In this document: in pieces, positions 17,559 to 25,890 of the stretch
Layout: each line of letters begins with the position of its first letter
How positions within the stretch are numbered: position 1 is the stretch's first letter
Assembly: GCA_002842855.1 (NCBI GenBank)
Contig: PHEE01000003.1
Location: 148,544-212,543, forward strand
Length of the DNA: 64,000 nucleotides
Origin: Alphaproteobacteria bacterium HGW-Alphaproteobacteria-4
Lineage (GTDB): Bacteria > Pseudomonadota > Alphaproteobacteria > Rhodobacterales > Rhodobacteraceae
Reading direction: 5' to 3'
Made by a program: the position numbers and the translations under genes
The notes under the pieces: generated by a model
Seen by the model: only the letters and a program-made list of their open reading frames with translations
Databases searched by the model: none
What the model was told of the DNA's origin: nothing

Positions 17559-18715
17559 GCCATAGCGTTCCCAACCGGAACTGGTCTTACCCCACTGCAA
17601 TCAAGTTCGGCGTCGGTCGGATTGCCGAACTGGCCGAGCAGTGCAAGGCGGTTGGCATCCAGCGCCCGCTGCTGGTAACCGACAAGGCGCTGGCGAGCCT
17701 GCCGATTACCAAAGGCGCGCTCGATGTGCTCGAAGCGGCAGGCCTTGGCCGCGCGGTGTTTTCCGAGGTGGACCCGAACCCCAACGAGCGGAACATGACC
17801 GACGGCATCGCGGTTTACAAAGCCGGAAAGCATGATGGCGTGGTCTGCTTTGGCGGCGGCTCGGCGCTCGACCTTGGTAAGATGATCGCGCTGATGGCGC
17901 ATCAACCCGCGAAGCTTTCGGTCTGGGATCTCGAGGATGTCGACGACTGGTATACCCGCGCCGACGCCAGCAAAATCGCGCCGATCATCGCGGTGCCGAC
18001 CACTGCGGGCACCGGCTCGGAAGTGGGCCGCGCCGGGGTGCTGACCAATTCGGCCACGCACAAGAAAAAGATCATCTTCCACCCCAAACTGATGCCCGCC
18101 GTGACCATCTGCGACCCGGCACTGACCGTGGGCATGCCGCGCTTCATCACCGCGGGCACCGGCATGGATGCGCTGGCGCATTGCCTCGAGGCCTATTGCA
18201 GCCCGTTCTACCACCCGATGAGCCAGGGCATCGCGCTGGAAGGCATGCGGCTGGTGTTCGAAAATCTGCCCAAGGTCTATGCCGACCCCAATGACCTTGA
18301 CGCCCGCGCCCATATGATGAGCGCGGCAGCTATGGGCGCGGTGGCGTTTCAGAAGGGTCTCGGCGCGATCCACTCGCTTTCGCACCCCGTCGGCGCGGTT
18401 TACGGCACCCATCACGGCACCACCAACGCCGTGGTGATGCCGATGGTGCTCGATTACAACCGCAAGGCAATCGACACGCGCATCAAGGCCGCCGCCGCCT
18501 ACCTCGGCATCAAGGGCGGCTTCAAAGGCTTTCGCGCCCGGATCATGGATCTGCGCGCCGAACTTGGAATTCCGGCGACCCTGACCGCGATGGGGGTAAA
18601 GGCCGCCGATCTCGACATGCTGACCGAGATGGCGCTGGAAGACCCGTCCTGCGGCGGCAACCCGATCACCATGACCAAGCGCAACACGCGCAAACTGTTT
18701 GACGCCTGCATGTGA
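17555..18715 (+). CDS. Iron-containing alcohol dehydrogenase
   Basis: A 386-aa group III alcohol dehydrogenase. The NAD-binding FGGGSALDLGK is at residues 99-109 and TTAGTGSEVGR follows near 149. The metal-binding histidines lie in DALAHCLEAY and IHSLSHPVGAVYGTHHG. It is translationally coupled to the aldehyde dehydrogenase. Together they could convert a hydroxyl group on the imported or glutamylated compound to a carboxylate, so an amino alcohol is a reasonable guess for the substrate class. Confidence 0.93.
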   Translation: MSHSVPNRNWSYPTAIKFGVGRIAELAEQCKAVGIQRPLLVTDKALASLPITKGALDVLEAAGLGRAVFSEVDPNPNERNMTDGIAVYKAGKHDGVVCFGGGSALDLGKMIALMAHQPAKLSVWDLEDVDDWYTRADASKIAPIIAVPTTAGTGSEVGRAGVLTNSATHKKKIIFHPKLMPAVTICDPALTVGMPRFITAGTGMDALAHCLEAYCSPFYHPMSQGIALEGMRLVFENLPKVYADPNDLDARAHMMSAAAMGAVAFQKGLGAIHSLSHPVGAVYGTHHGTTNAVVMPMVLDYNRKAIDTRIKAAAAYLGIKGGFKGFRARIMDLRAELGIPATLTAMGVKAADLDMLTEMALEDPSCGGNPITMTKRNTRKLFDACM

Positions 18716-18721
18716 GCGCAC

Positions 18722-18750
18722 GCCCCGGCCCGCGCCTTGCGAGCCGGGGC
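18722..18750 (+). terminator. Hairpin after the alcohol dehydrogenase gene
   Basis: GCCCCGGC and GCCGGGGC with a 13-nt loop, just past the stop. No T tract follows. Downstream is GGGGGATATTT, a motif that recurs in other intergenic spots of this window. Confidence 0.4.
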
Positions 18751-18848
18751 ACGCTTCGCGGGGGATATTTGACCTGAAGCATCTGCTTAAGGAAACATCC
18801 CCGCCGTAGGCCAGCAACCGTGCGACCTTACCGGGAAGGGAGAACGAT

Positions 18849-20093
18849 ATGACCGGGCCGGTCAAATGCGAGATCGCGGTGATCGGGGCGGGCGTGGTCG
18901 GGCTGGCGATTGCGCATCGGCTGGCGCTTGAGGGGCGCGAGGTGTTGCTGATCGACCCCGATAGCCCCGGCATGGGCGCGTCCTATGGCAATGCGGGCAC
19001 GGTGGCCGATTATGCGGTGCAACCGGTGGGCACGCCCACGGTGCTGGCCGGTTTGCCGCGGCTGATGTTCGATCGTAACTCGCCGCTGGCGATCCGGCAG
19101 GCGGCGCTGCCCGCGCTGGCCCCTTGGCTGATGCGGTTCGCGCGCCAGTGCCTGCCTGCCGCGGCGCGGCGCAACGCGCTGGCGCTGGCGAATGTGCTGA
19201 GCGATGCGCAGCAGCGTTGGGCAGCGCTCGCCAATGAAATCGGCGGCAGCGAGATCTTGGTGCATCGTGGCTGTATTTACCTGTACGAGCGCCTGCGCGA
19301 GCGCCGCGCGGCCGAGGCCGACTTGGCGTTTCGCCGTGGCGTGGGTGTGGCGGTGGAATTGCTCGGGGCTGATGAGATTGCGGTGCTTGAACCCGGCCTG
19401 CCGCGGGTCGAGGGCGGAGGGGCGTTCTTTCCCGACGCGAGTTTCATGCTCGATCCGGGGCAGATGGTGCAACTCTTGGCAAAAGCTGCGCTGGCCGAGG
19501 GCGCGGGGCTGCTGCGCGGTGCGGTAACCGGGCTCAACCGTGGGCTTGATGGCCTGAGGCTGACCGGGCCGGGGGTGCAGGTGCACGCGCGCCGGGTGGT
19601 GATCGCGGCGGGGGCGCATAGCCGTGCGCTGGCCCTGCAGGCGGGCGACAAGGTGCCGCTTGATACCGAACGCGGCTACCATGTGGAATGGGACATGCCC
19701 GCCCCGCGCCTCAACCGCCCGACCTGCCCCACCGGCCGCGGTTTCTACCTTTGCCCCATGACCGGGCGGTTGCGCGTGGCGGGCACGGTCGAGTTGGGCG
19801 GCCTGGCGGCACCACCGTCGCCGCACCGAATCGCGCGGCTGGTAGCGGGCGCGCGTGCGTTCTTTCCCGATCTGGGCCCGCCCGACCGCGAGTGGATGGG
19901 GTTTCGCCCCTCGATGCCCGACAGCCTGCCGGTGATCGGCCCGTCCAGCGGTGGCGCCGATGTGCTCCACGCCTTTGGTCATGGCCATATCGGCCTGACA
20001 TTGGCCCCGATCACCTCTGAAATCATTTCAGATTTTCTTGCCGGTCGTGAAAGCGCGCGCGATTATTCGGCCTTTGGGCCTGACAGGTTCTGA
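18849..20093 (+). CDS. FAD-dependent amino acid/amine oxidoreductase (DadA-like)
   Basis: A 414-aa flavoprotein of the D-amino-acid oxidase superfamily. The dinucleotide motif GAGVVG is at residues 13-18, followed by DPDSPGMGASYGNAGTVAD, the pattern seen in DadA. The C-terminal FAD-contact region has WMGFRPSMPDSLPVIGPS and AFGHGHIGLTLAP. It oxidises a C-N bond and passes electrons to O2 or the respiratory chain. It lies 133 nt after the alcohol dehydrogenase gene on the same strand with a hairpin between, so it may be in the same operon at a lower level. In a Puu-like route it would fill the PuuB position; a plain D-amino acid dehydrogenase is the alternative. Confidence 0.86.
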   Translation: MTGPVKCEIAVIGAGVVGLAIAHRLALEGREVLLIDPDSPGMGASYGNAGTVADYAVQPVGTPTVLAGLPRLMFDRNSPLAIRQAALPALAPWLMRFARQCLPAAARRNALALANVLSDAQQRWAALANEIGGSEILVHRGCIYLYERLRERRAAEADLAFRRGVGVAVELLGADEIAVLEPGLPRVEGGGAFFPDASFMLDPGQMVQLLAKAALAEGAGLLRGAVTGLNRGLDGLRLTGPGVQVHARRVVIAAGAHSRALALQAGDKVPLDTERGYHVEWDMPAPRLNRPTCPTGRGFYLCPMTGRLRVAGTVELGGLAAPPSPHRIARLVAGARAFFPDLGPPDREWMGFRPSMPDSLPVIGPSSGGADVLHAFGHGHIGLTLAPITSEIISDFLAGRESARDYSAFGPDRF

Positions 20094-20211
20094 CCGCGTG
20101 GCGCAGACGCAACCCCGGCGGCAAAAAAGCCGACGGGCGGCATTCCTGCTCGCGCCAGTCGGCAAATCCGCTATACAGGGTCGAAACCGGAACCGGGGGG
20201 TTAGCTTGGTC

Positions 20212-22302
20212 ATGTCTCGTTCGCTTTGTGCCGCGCTCGCGGTCAGCCTTGCCGCCCTGCAATCGGCGTGGGCCGAACCTCTGATCGGTGGCAGCCGCAA
20301 CACTTTCGGCACGCCGGGCCTGATCGACACCCCGGCCGCGCTGAGCCTGCCCGATGGAGTGATCGGGGTTTCAACCTATTTTGGCGCTGGCGGGCAACGC
20401 CACAGTTTCGCATTCCAGATCACGCCACGCCTGACCGCGCTGTTCCGCTATTCGCGGATTGACGACTACGATTTGGGCGATCCGCTTTATGACCGTTCGA
20501 TCGACCTGCATCTGCGGTTGCTTGACGAATCCGGCTGGCGCCCGGCGGTGGCGGTTGGGGTGCGCGATTTCATCGGCTCGGGTGCTTTTGCCTCGGAATA
20601 TGTGGTGGCGACCAAGACCATTACCCCCACTGTGCAGGTTTCGGCGGGCATTGGCTGGGGGCGGCTCGGGTCGAGCAATACGATCGGCGCGCCGTTTGGC
20701 GCGCGCCCCACGCCCGCAGTGGTCGATGGAAGCCCGATCAACTATGACCGCTGGTTCCGGGGCGACGCAGCCCCCTTTGTTGGTCTCAGTTGGCAGGCGA
20801 GCGAAAAGCTGACGCTGAAGGCCGAATATTCGCCCGACGCTTATGCCCTAGAAGTGGCGCGCGCCGGGTTTGACCGCGCCTCGCCGTTCAATTTCGGGCT
20901 CGACTATCGCATTGGGCGGTCGGCCAGCGTATCGGCCTATTACCTCTACGGCTCCGAAGTCGGTGTGCAGTTGAACATCGCCATCGACCCGCGTCGCCCG
21001 CCCTTCCCCTCGGGCATCGAAAAGACCCCGCTTCCGGTTGCGCCGCGCCCGTCGCGCGCCGCCGACCCTGTGGGCTGGTCTGGCGACTGGGCGTCTGAGC
21101 CGCAGGTGCACCCGGCCGTTCAGGCGCAGGTGGCCAAGGCGCTTGCCGAAGACGGCCTTATGCTCGAAAGCATGGCGCTGAGTGCCACCACCGTTGAAGT
21201 GCGGGTGCGCAACTTGACATACGGCGTGCAGGCGCAGGCACTGGGCCATGTGGCGCGCGTGCTTACCCGCGCATTGCCACCTTCGGTCGAGGTGCTGGTG
21301 CTGACCTCGGTCGCGGGCGGCATGCCGACCTCATCGGTCACGCTGTACCGGTCCGACCTTGAGGCGATGGAAAACGGCAACTCGGCCGCGCTTTTGCAGC
21401 GCGCGGCCATTACCGATGCGCTTGCTGTCGCGTCCGGCCCGCTGCGCCCGACCGATAACCTTTTCCCGCGCTTCCAATGGGCGCTGAGCCCCTATGTCGA
21501 AGCCTCGATTTTCGACCCCGTCGACCCGCTGCTCGCAGATATCGGCATCGCAGCCACCGCTCGGTATGAAATAACGCCCGGTCTGGTGCTGGCTGGGTCG
21601 GTGCGGCAGAAGGTGGTCGGCAACCTCGACCAAAGCCTGCGGACGCCGGGCATCGACCCGGTGCGCTCAGACCTTGTCAGCTATCAGCGCAACGGCGACC
21701 TCACAATTCCCAGCCTGACACTCAGCTGGTATGGCCGCCCCGCAGAAAACCTCTATGCGCGGGTGAGCTTCGGGCTGCTGGAGCGGATGTTCGGCGGCGT
21801 CTCGGGCGAGTTGCTCTGGAAGCCGGTTGACAGCCGCCTCGCGCTCGGGGCCGAGCTGAACTATGTGCAAAAGCGCGACTATGAACAGCGGTTTGGCTTC
21901 CTGGACTATAGCGTTGTCACGGGACACGCCTCAGCTTACTACGACATCGGCAGCGGCTTCACGGGCCAGCTCGACATCGGGCGCTACCTTGCGGGCGACT
22001 GGGGCGGCACAATTTCGGTCAATCGCGAATTCGCCAACGGCTGGCGCATCGGCGCCTTCGCGACCTTTACCGATATGCCCGGCTCAGGTCCGGGTGACGC
22101 CAACTTCGACAAGGGCCTTTCGCTGACCATCCCGATCGCGTGGACCACCGGCAAGCCCACAATTGCAAGCTTTACCAACACCTTCAGAATGGGCGGCGGC
22201 GATGGCGGCGCGCGGCTTTCGGTTGATGGCAGGCTGTACCAGACCGTTCGGCAAAGCCATGTAGGCGAAATCTACGATGGTTGGGGAAGGTTCTGGCGAT
22301 GA
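20212..22302 (+). CDS. yjbH: YjbH-domain outer-membrane protein, exopolysaccharide secretion
   Basis: About 696 aa with a signal peptide (AALAVSLAALQSAWA). It has the YjbH features: an N-terminal barrel-like region beginning GGSRNTFGTPGLIDTP, repeats of aromatic-ended beta strands throughout, and an aromatic C-terminus (YDGWGRFWR) typical of outer-membrane barrels. YjbH proteins accompany YjbF lipoproteins in exopolysaccharide and group 4 capsule export. The ATG at 20212 is used; a TTG at 20206 is closer to the GGGGGG site and remains possible. It overlaps the yjbF-like gene by 4 nt. Confidence 0.85.
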   Translation: MSRSLCAALAVSLAALQSAWAEPLIGGSRNTFGTPGLIDTPAALSLPDGVIGVSTYFGAGGQRHSFAFQITPRLTALFRYSRIDDYDLGDPLYDRSIDLHLRLLDESGWRPAVAVGVRDFIGSGAFASEYVVATKTITPTVQVSAGIGWGRLGSSNTIGAPFGARPTPAVVDGSPINYDRWFRGDAAPFVGLSWQASEKLTLKAEYSPDAYALEVARAGFDRASPFNFGLDYRIGRSASVSAYYLYGSEVGVQLNIAIDPRRPPFPSGIEKTPLPVAPRPSRAADPVGWSGDWASEPQVHPAVQAQVAKALAEDGLMLESMALSATTVEVRVRNLTYGVQAQALGHVARVLTRALPPSVEVLVLTSVAGGMPTSSVTLYRSDLEAMENGNSAALLQRAAITDALAVASGPLRPTDNLFPRFQWALSPYVEASIFDPVDPLLADIGIAATARYEITPGLVLAGSVRQKVVGNLDQSLRTPGIDPVRSDLVSYQRNGDLTIPSLTLSWYGRPAENLYARVSFGLLERMFGGVSGELLWKPVDSRLALGAELNYVQKRDYEQRFGFLDYSVVTGHASAYYDIGSGFTGQLDIGRYLAGDWGGTISVNREFANGWRIGAFATFTDMPGSGPGDANFDKGLSLTIPIAWTTGKPTIASFTNTFRMGGGDGGARLSVDGRLYQTVRQSHVGEIYDGWGRFWR

Positions 22303-23009
22303 CGGCAAAGGCACGGCTGCTTCGGGCACCGTTCATCGTGGCGGTGACACTGGCCGTAGCCGGATGTGGCAATGGCGCGGGGCGCGGCGATGGCGGCAGC
22401 CTGGCGGTCGGAATGGTGCGCAACCTCGTGGGCGTTGTTGCCGCTGGACGCACCGCAGCCGCCGCCGAACCTTCTGAGGCGCCGACCCCGGACCAGATCG
22501 CGGCCGCAGCGCTGGAATCCTTCGCAGGGCCGCTGATGCTGGTAGTGCTCGAATCCCAGGGCCAGACGACGGTCATGGGGCTCTATGGCGAAAACGGCAA
22601 TATGCGCACCTACGCGCTGCCCTCGGAGCAGAGCATCATTCTGCGTGACGGGATTCTGGCCGGCACCCGGGGCTTTGGCTTTGATGTGATGAGCGCCGAT
22701 ACCGATGCCGTGGCGGCGCTGATCCGCGCCCGCAAGGAAGGTGTTGCGGCAAAGGTGCAGCGCTACCTCGATGCCGAGAACGTCGAGCGGCCGCTGCCGA
22801 TGGAATGTGCCATCAGCCGCGGCGACAAGAGCGAGTTCGAGGTCGCCGGCAAACGCTACCGCGGCACGCAGATGCTCGAGGTTTGCAGCTTTCAGGGGCA
22901 GGCGGTCGGCAGCGGCTATCTGGTCAGCGATGCGGGTGCGGTGCTTGCGTCGCGGCAATGGATCGGGCCCGAGCTCGGCTATATCACCTTGCAGACGCTG
23001 CGGCCCTGA
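22299..23009 (+). CDS. yjbF: YjbF/GfcB-family lipoprotein
   Basis: A 236-aa lipoprotein: the N-terminus is hydrophobic and ends in the lipobox VAGC near residue 24. The body matches the GfcB/YjbF capsule-polysaccharide lipoprotein family (GFGFDVMSAD, the C-terminal SRQWIGPELGYITLQTL). The ATG at 22299 lies in the yjbH stop (ATGA). With YjbH it probably forms an envelope module for an exopolysaccharide, though no polymerase or glycosyltransferase genes are nearby. Confidence 0.85.
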   Translation: MTAKARLLRAPFIVAVTLAVAGCGNGAGRGDGGSLAVGMVRNLVGVVAAGRTAAAAEPSEAPTPDQIAAAALESFAGPLMLVVLESQGQTTVMGLYGENGNMRTYALPSEQSIILRDGILAGTRGFGFDVMSADTDAVAALIRARKEGVAAKVQRYLDAENVERPLPMECAISRGDKSEFEVAGKRYRGTQMLEVCSFQGQAVGSGYLVSDAGAVLASRQWIGPELGYITLQTLRP

Positions 23010-23015
23010 AATCGC

Positions 23016-23651
23016 TCAGCCGGCGTAGTTCTGTGACACATAAAAGGCGCCGCAATAGGGTGCCGATGGGTCATACCCTGCGCCAGAGCCGACCATGCGC
23101 ACCTTTGGATCAAGCATGTTGGTGCGGTGTTTGGGTGAATTGACCCAGAGGTTGACGATGTGCCGCGCAAGGCTTTGATAAGTATGAGCACCAATCGGTG
23201 CGCCTGCCTGCGTTGAGAAGGCACAACTGGCCGCATCGCGGATACGGAACTGGATGCCGTCGATACCGTAACGCGCGATCTTGCCGATGTTCTCGGACCC
23301 CGCGCGAAAGTCGATGCCGGTTGATTGCAGACGCGCCAGCACGCTTGATTGCCCGGGCACTTGCGAATCGTGACTCATTGTCCGCGCCCGCGCCATCCAT
23401 TTGGCATGTGTCGAGGCCGCTTCGGCAAGGCCCGCAGCCGCCGAAAGCTCCCCCAGCCCGGCTTTGCAGCGCTGAACATTGACCTCGGCACGGATCGCGG
23501 CATCAATCAGGCTCTCGTTGATCCGCCCCGAGGCAGGCACGACAGCATCGGCGCCCGACACGCGCGCCAACGTGCAGGCCACTGCCGCTTGCGGCAGAGC
23601 AAAAGCCGCAACTGCGACCACTGCGCGCAAACTGATCCGACTCATCCGCAT
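23016..23651 (-). CDS. Secreted CAP-domain (SCP/PR-1-like) protein
   Basis: A 211-aa secreted protein: signal peptide MRMSRISLRAVVAVAAFALP to about residue 25, then a CAP fold with the family motifs HAKWMARARTMSHDSQVPG, GSENIG, VNLWVNSPKHRTNMLDP and the C-terminal CGAFYVSQNYAG. The ATG at 23651 has GGAGG 6 nt upstream. It converges on the yjbF gene with only 6 nt between stops. The function of bacterial CAP proteins is mostly unknown; envelope or extracellular roles are usual. Confidence 0.88.
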   Translation of the reverse strand: MRMSRISLRAVVAVAAFALPQAAVACTLARVSGADAVVPASGRINESLIDAAIRAEVNVQRCKAGLGELSAAAGLAEAASTHAKWMARARTMSHDSQVPGQSSVLARLQSTGIDFRAGSENIGKIARYGIDGIQFRIRDAASCAFSTQAGAPIGAHTYQSLARHIVNLWVNSPKHRTNMLDPKVRMVGSGAGYDPSAPYCGAFYVSQNYAG

Positions 23652-23779
23652 TTCCAACCTCCACCGCTGCGATCAGTATGGAAATCTCGGCGGCGGCTGT
23701 GGCACTTTTATGGCAAAAGCCGGCCGAAATCCCAGCGGATTGCAGCGAATCTGGCGGGTTTTGGTCAAGCCGGCTGGCA

Positions 23780-24562
23780 CTATCTGCGGGGCAATAGCGC
23801 TATCGCGGCGAAGATGATGGCACTTGCCGCCACGATCGAAGGGCCCGCCGGTGTGTCGAGCCGCAGCGATGCGTAGAGCCCCACCAGCACGGCCGTCGCC
23901 CCGATCAGGCTGGCGCCAAGCGCCATGCCTTCCGGCCCGCGCGCCAACCTGCGCGCAGCTGCGGCGGGGATGATGAGCATTGCCGCAATCAGCAGCGCCC
24001 CGACAATCTTGATCGCCACCGCCACCACCAGCGCCAGCGCCAGCGTCAGAACCAGCCCCTCGCGGCGCGGGTTGAGGCCCGCGGCCACCGCCAACTCTTC
24101 ATTCACCGTCGCCGTCAAGAGCGCCTGCCAGCGCCAGACCAGCAACCCCAGCACCACCCCGGACCCCGCCCACACCACAGCCAGATCGCCGCGCCCCACG
24201 GCGAGGATATCGCCAAACAACCACGCGGAAAGGTCCACCCGCACCTGCGCGAGAAACGAGGCGGCGACCAGACCAAAGGCCAGCGCCGAATGGGCAAGCA
24301 CCCCCAGCGTAGCGTCCATCGCATTGCCGCGCCCGGCCAGGCTGGCCACCGTAATTGCCATGCCAAGCGCCACCGCGATGATGCCGACGTAAACCGAAAT
24401 GCCAAAGCCGAACGACAGCGCCACACCCAAAATTGCGGCATGTGCCGTGGCATCGCCAAAATAGGCCATCCGCCGCCACACCACGAAGGCGCCGAGCGGC
24501 CCGGTGGCAAGCGTCAGGCCAAGGCCTGCAAGTGCTGCGCGCAGAAGGAAATCATCCAGCAT
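23780..24562 (-). CDS. znuB: Zinc ABC transporter permease ZnuB
   Basis: A 260-aa inner-membrane permease of the ABC-3 (metal) type with about eight hydrophobic segments. MLDDFLLRAALAGLGLTL begins the protein, and WRRMAYFGDATAHAAILGVAL is the conserved family stretch. The ATG at 24562 lies within the 3' end of znuC (11-nt overlap), so translation is coupled. It forms the channel for Zn2+ delivered by ZnuA and is powered by ZnuC. Confidence 0.93.
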   Translation of the reverse strand: MLDDFLLRAALAGLGLTLATGPLGAFVVWRRMAYFGDATAHAAILGVALSFGFGISVYVGIIAVALGMAITVASLAGRGNAMDATLGVLAHSALAFGLVAASFLAQVRVDLSAWLFGDILAVGRGDLAVVWAGSGVVLGLLVWRWQALLTATVNEELAVAAGLNPRREGLVLTLALALVVAVAIKIVGALLIAAMLIIPAAAARRLARGPEGMALGASLIGATAVLVGLYASLRLDTPAGPSIVAASAIIFAAIALLPRR

Positions 24563-25325
24563 CGGGGTGCTCGTGGCTGTGCGGGTGGGCGTGGTCGTGG
24601 CCGTGGCCAAGGTCGTGTTCGTGGTCGTGGTCATGCGCGTGCTGGTAAAGCGCCAGCGCGCCGCCGGTGCCAAGGCCGAACAGTGCGCGGTACTCCGGCG
24701 CGGCAGACACCACGCTTGGCGCCCCCTCGCAGCAGATATGTCCGTTGAGGCAAATCACCCGGTCCGAGGCCGCCATCACCACATGCAGATCGTGGCTGAC
24801 CAACAGCACGGCGCAGCCGGTTTCGACGCGCAGATCGACCAGCAAGCGGTAAAAGGCGGCAACGCCGGGCTGGTCGAGCCCCTGCGTCGGCTCGTCGAGA
24901 ATGAGGATGTCGGGCCGCGACAAGAGCGCCCGCGCCAACAGAACGCGCTGGAACTGCCCCCCCGAAAGCGCGGTGATCTGGCGCCCTTCCAGCCCCGCAA
25001 CCCCAGTGCGCGCCAGCGCCGCGCTTGCCTCTGCCGCAGGCACCCGTCGCGGCAGGTTGAGAAAGCGCGCCACCGTCAACGGTAGCGTGGCATCGACATG
25101 CAGCCGCTGCGGCACATAGCCGACGTGCAGCCCCGCCGCGCGCGTGACCGCGCCTGTCGCCGCGCGCTCGGCCCCGATCAGCGCCCGGATCAGGGTTGAT
25201 TTGCCTGAACCATTGGGCCCAACAAGGGTCACGATCTCGCCCCGCTCAATGGCGAAGTTGACGCCTGCCAACACCGCCACGCCGCCATGATGAACGCTCA
25301 GGTTCCGTGCTGAAATCAAGCGCAT
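24552..25325 (-). CDS. znuC: Zinc ABC transporter ATPase ZnuC with His-rich tail
   Basis: A 257-aa ATPase: Walker A GPNGSGKST (36-44), signature LSGGQFQRV, Walker B ILILDEPTQGLD and H loop VSHDL. The last ~29 residues are a His/Asp-rich tail (starting QHAHDHDHEHDLGHGHDHAH) with 12 His, well suited to binding zinc. Such a tail may buffer or sense cytoplasmic zinc; that is inference. It overlaps zur upstream (10 nt) and znuB downstream (11 nt), so zur-znuC-znuB is one operon, with the Zur box ahead of zur. Confidence 0.94.
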   Translation of the reverse strand: MRLISARNLSVHHGGVAVLAGVNFAIERGEIVTLVGPNGSGKSTLIRALIGAERAATGAVTRAAGLHVGYVPQRLHVDATLPLTVARFLNLPRRVPAAEASAALARTGVAGLEGRQITALSGGQFQRVLLARALLSRPDILILDEPTQGLDQPGVAAFYRLLVDLRVETGCAVLLVSHDLHVVMAASDRVICLNGHICCEGAPSVVSAAPEYRALFGLGTGGALALYQHAHDHDHEHDLGHGHDHAHPHSHEHPDAG

Positions 25326-25807
25326 GGCGTCGCCGCGGCGCAGGAAGGGCAAAGCCCGAGCGCCTCGATGGTGCAACGCTCAACCACAAAGCCCAAAGGC
25401 GCCGCCTCGGCTTCCAACGCGGCGCGCAGCGCGGGCGCTGGCGCCTCGGCCACCGCCCCGCAGGCGCGGCAGATCAGAAATGCCGGCGCGTGGCTTTCTT
25501 CGGGGTGGGTGCAGGCGGCGAAGGCATTGAGGCGGCGCACGCGATGCGCAAAGCCATGATCGACCAGAAACTCAAGCGCCCGATAGGCGACCGGTGGCTG
25601 TTTGCCAAAGCCTTCTGCGGCAAGCCGTTCGAGCACCTCATAGGCGCCCATCGCCCGGTGCGCCTCAAGCAAGATTTCCAGCACACGCCGCCGCACCGGC
25701 GTAAAGCGCGCGCCCTGCCTGGCTGCAATTGCCTCGGCGCGGGCCAGCAGGCCGTGGCTGCAATGCGCATGGTCGTGCTCTTCAAAGGCGAGGTCCGATG
25801 ACTTCAT
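25316..25807 (-). CDS. zur: Zinc uptake regulator Zur (Fur family)
   Basis: A 163-aa Fur-family repressor. The winged helix covers about residues 20-90 (RFTPVRRRVLEILLEAH, PPVAYRALEFLVDHG). The dimerisation domain holds the structural-zinc cysteine pairs LICRACG and LCPSC, and the regulatory-site region is ACTHPEESHAP. The N-terminus is itself His-rich (EEHDHAHCSH). First gene of the zur-znuCB operon and divergent from znuA across a Zur box, so it is probably autoregulated. Confidence 0.93.
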   Translation of the reverse strand: MKSSDLAFEEHDHAHCSHGLLARAEAIAARQGARFTPVRRRVLEILLEAHRAMGAYEVLERLAAEGFGKQPPVAYRALEFLVDHGFAHRVRRLNAFAACTHPEESHAPAFLICRACGAVAEAPAPALRAALEAEAAPLGFVVERCTIEALGLCPSCAAATPCA

Positions 25808-25833
25808 GTTACTTTATCACATTTCGCTTGCAT

Positions 25834-25848
25834 TGTTATGCTATAACA
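25834..25848. promoter_or_regulatory. Zur box between zur and znuA
   Basis: A perfect 6-3-6 inverted repeat TGTTAT-GCT-ATAACA in the 83-nt gap between divergent zur and znuA. It matches the alphaproteobacterial Zur consensus (TGTTATnnnATAACA-like). Zinc-bound Zur would repress both sides. A looser second element overlaps the zur start near 25807-25823. Confidence 0.8.
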
Positions 25849-25890
25849 TACATGACGCCTCCTCTCACCACAAGTGACCCAGGAGACCCG

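Noticed and set aside
16062..17600. 512-aa minus-strand open frame opposite the aldehyde dehydrogenase
   Set aside because: No family motifs; opposite a gene with all ALDH catalytic residues.
20149..20177. TATACA at 20172-20177 as a -10 for yjbH
   Set aside because: No acceptable -35 at the right distance; one hexamer alone is weak evidence.
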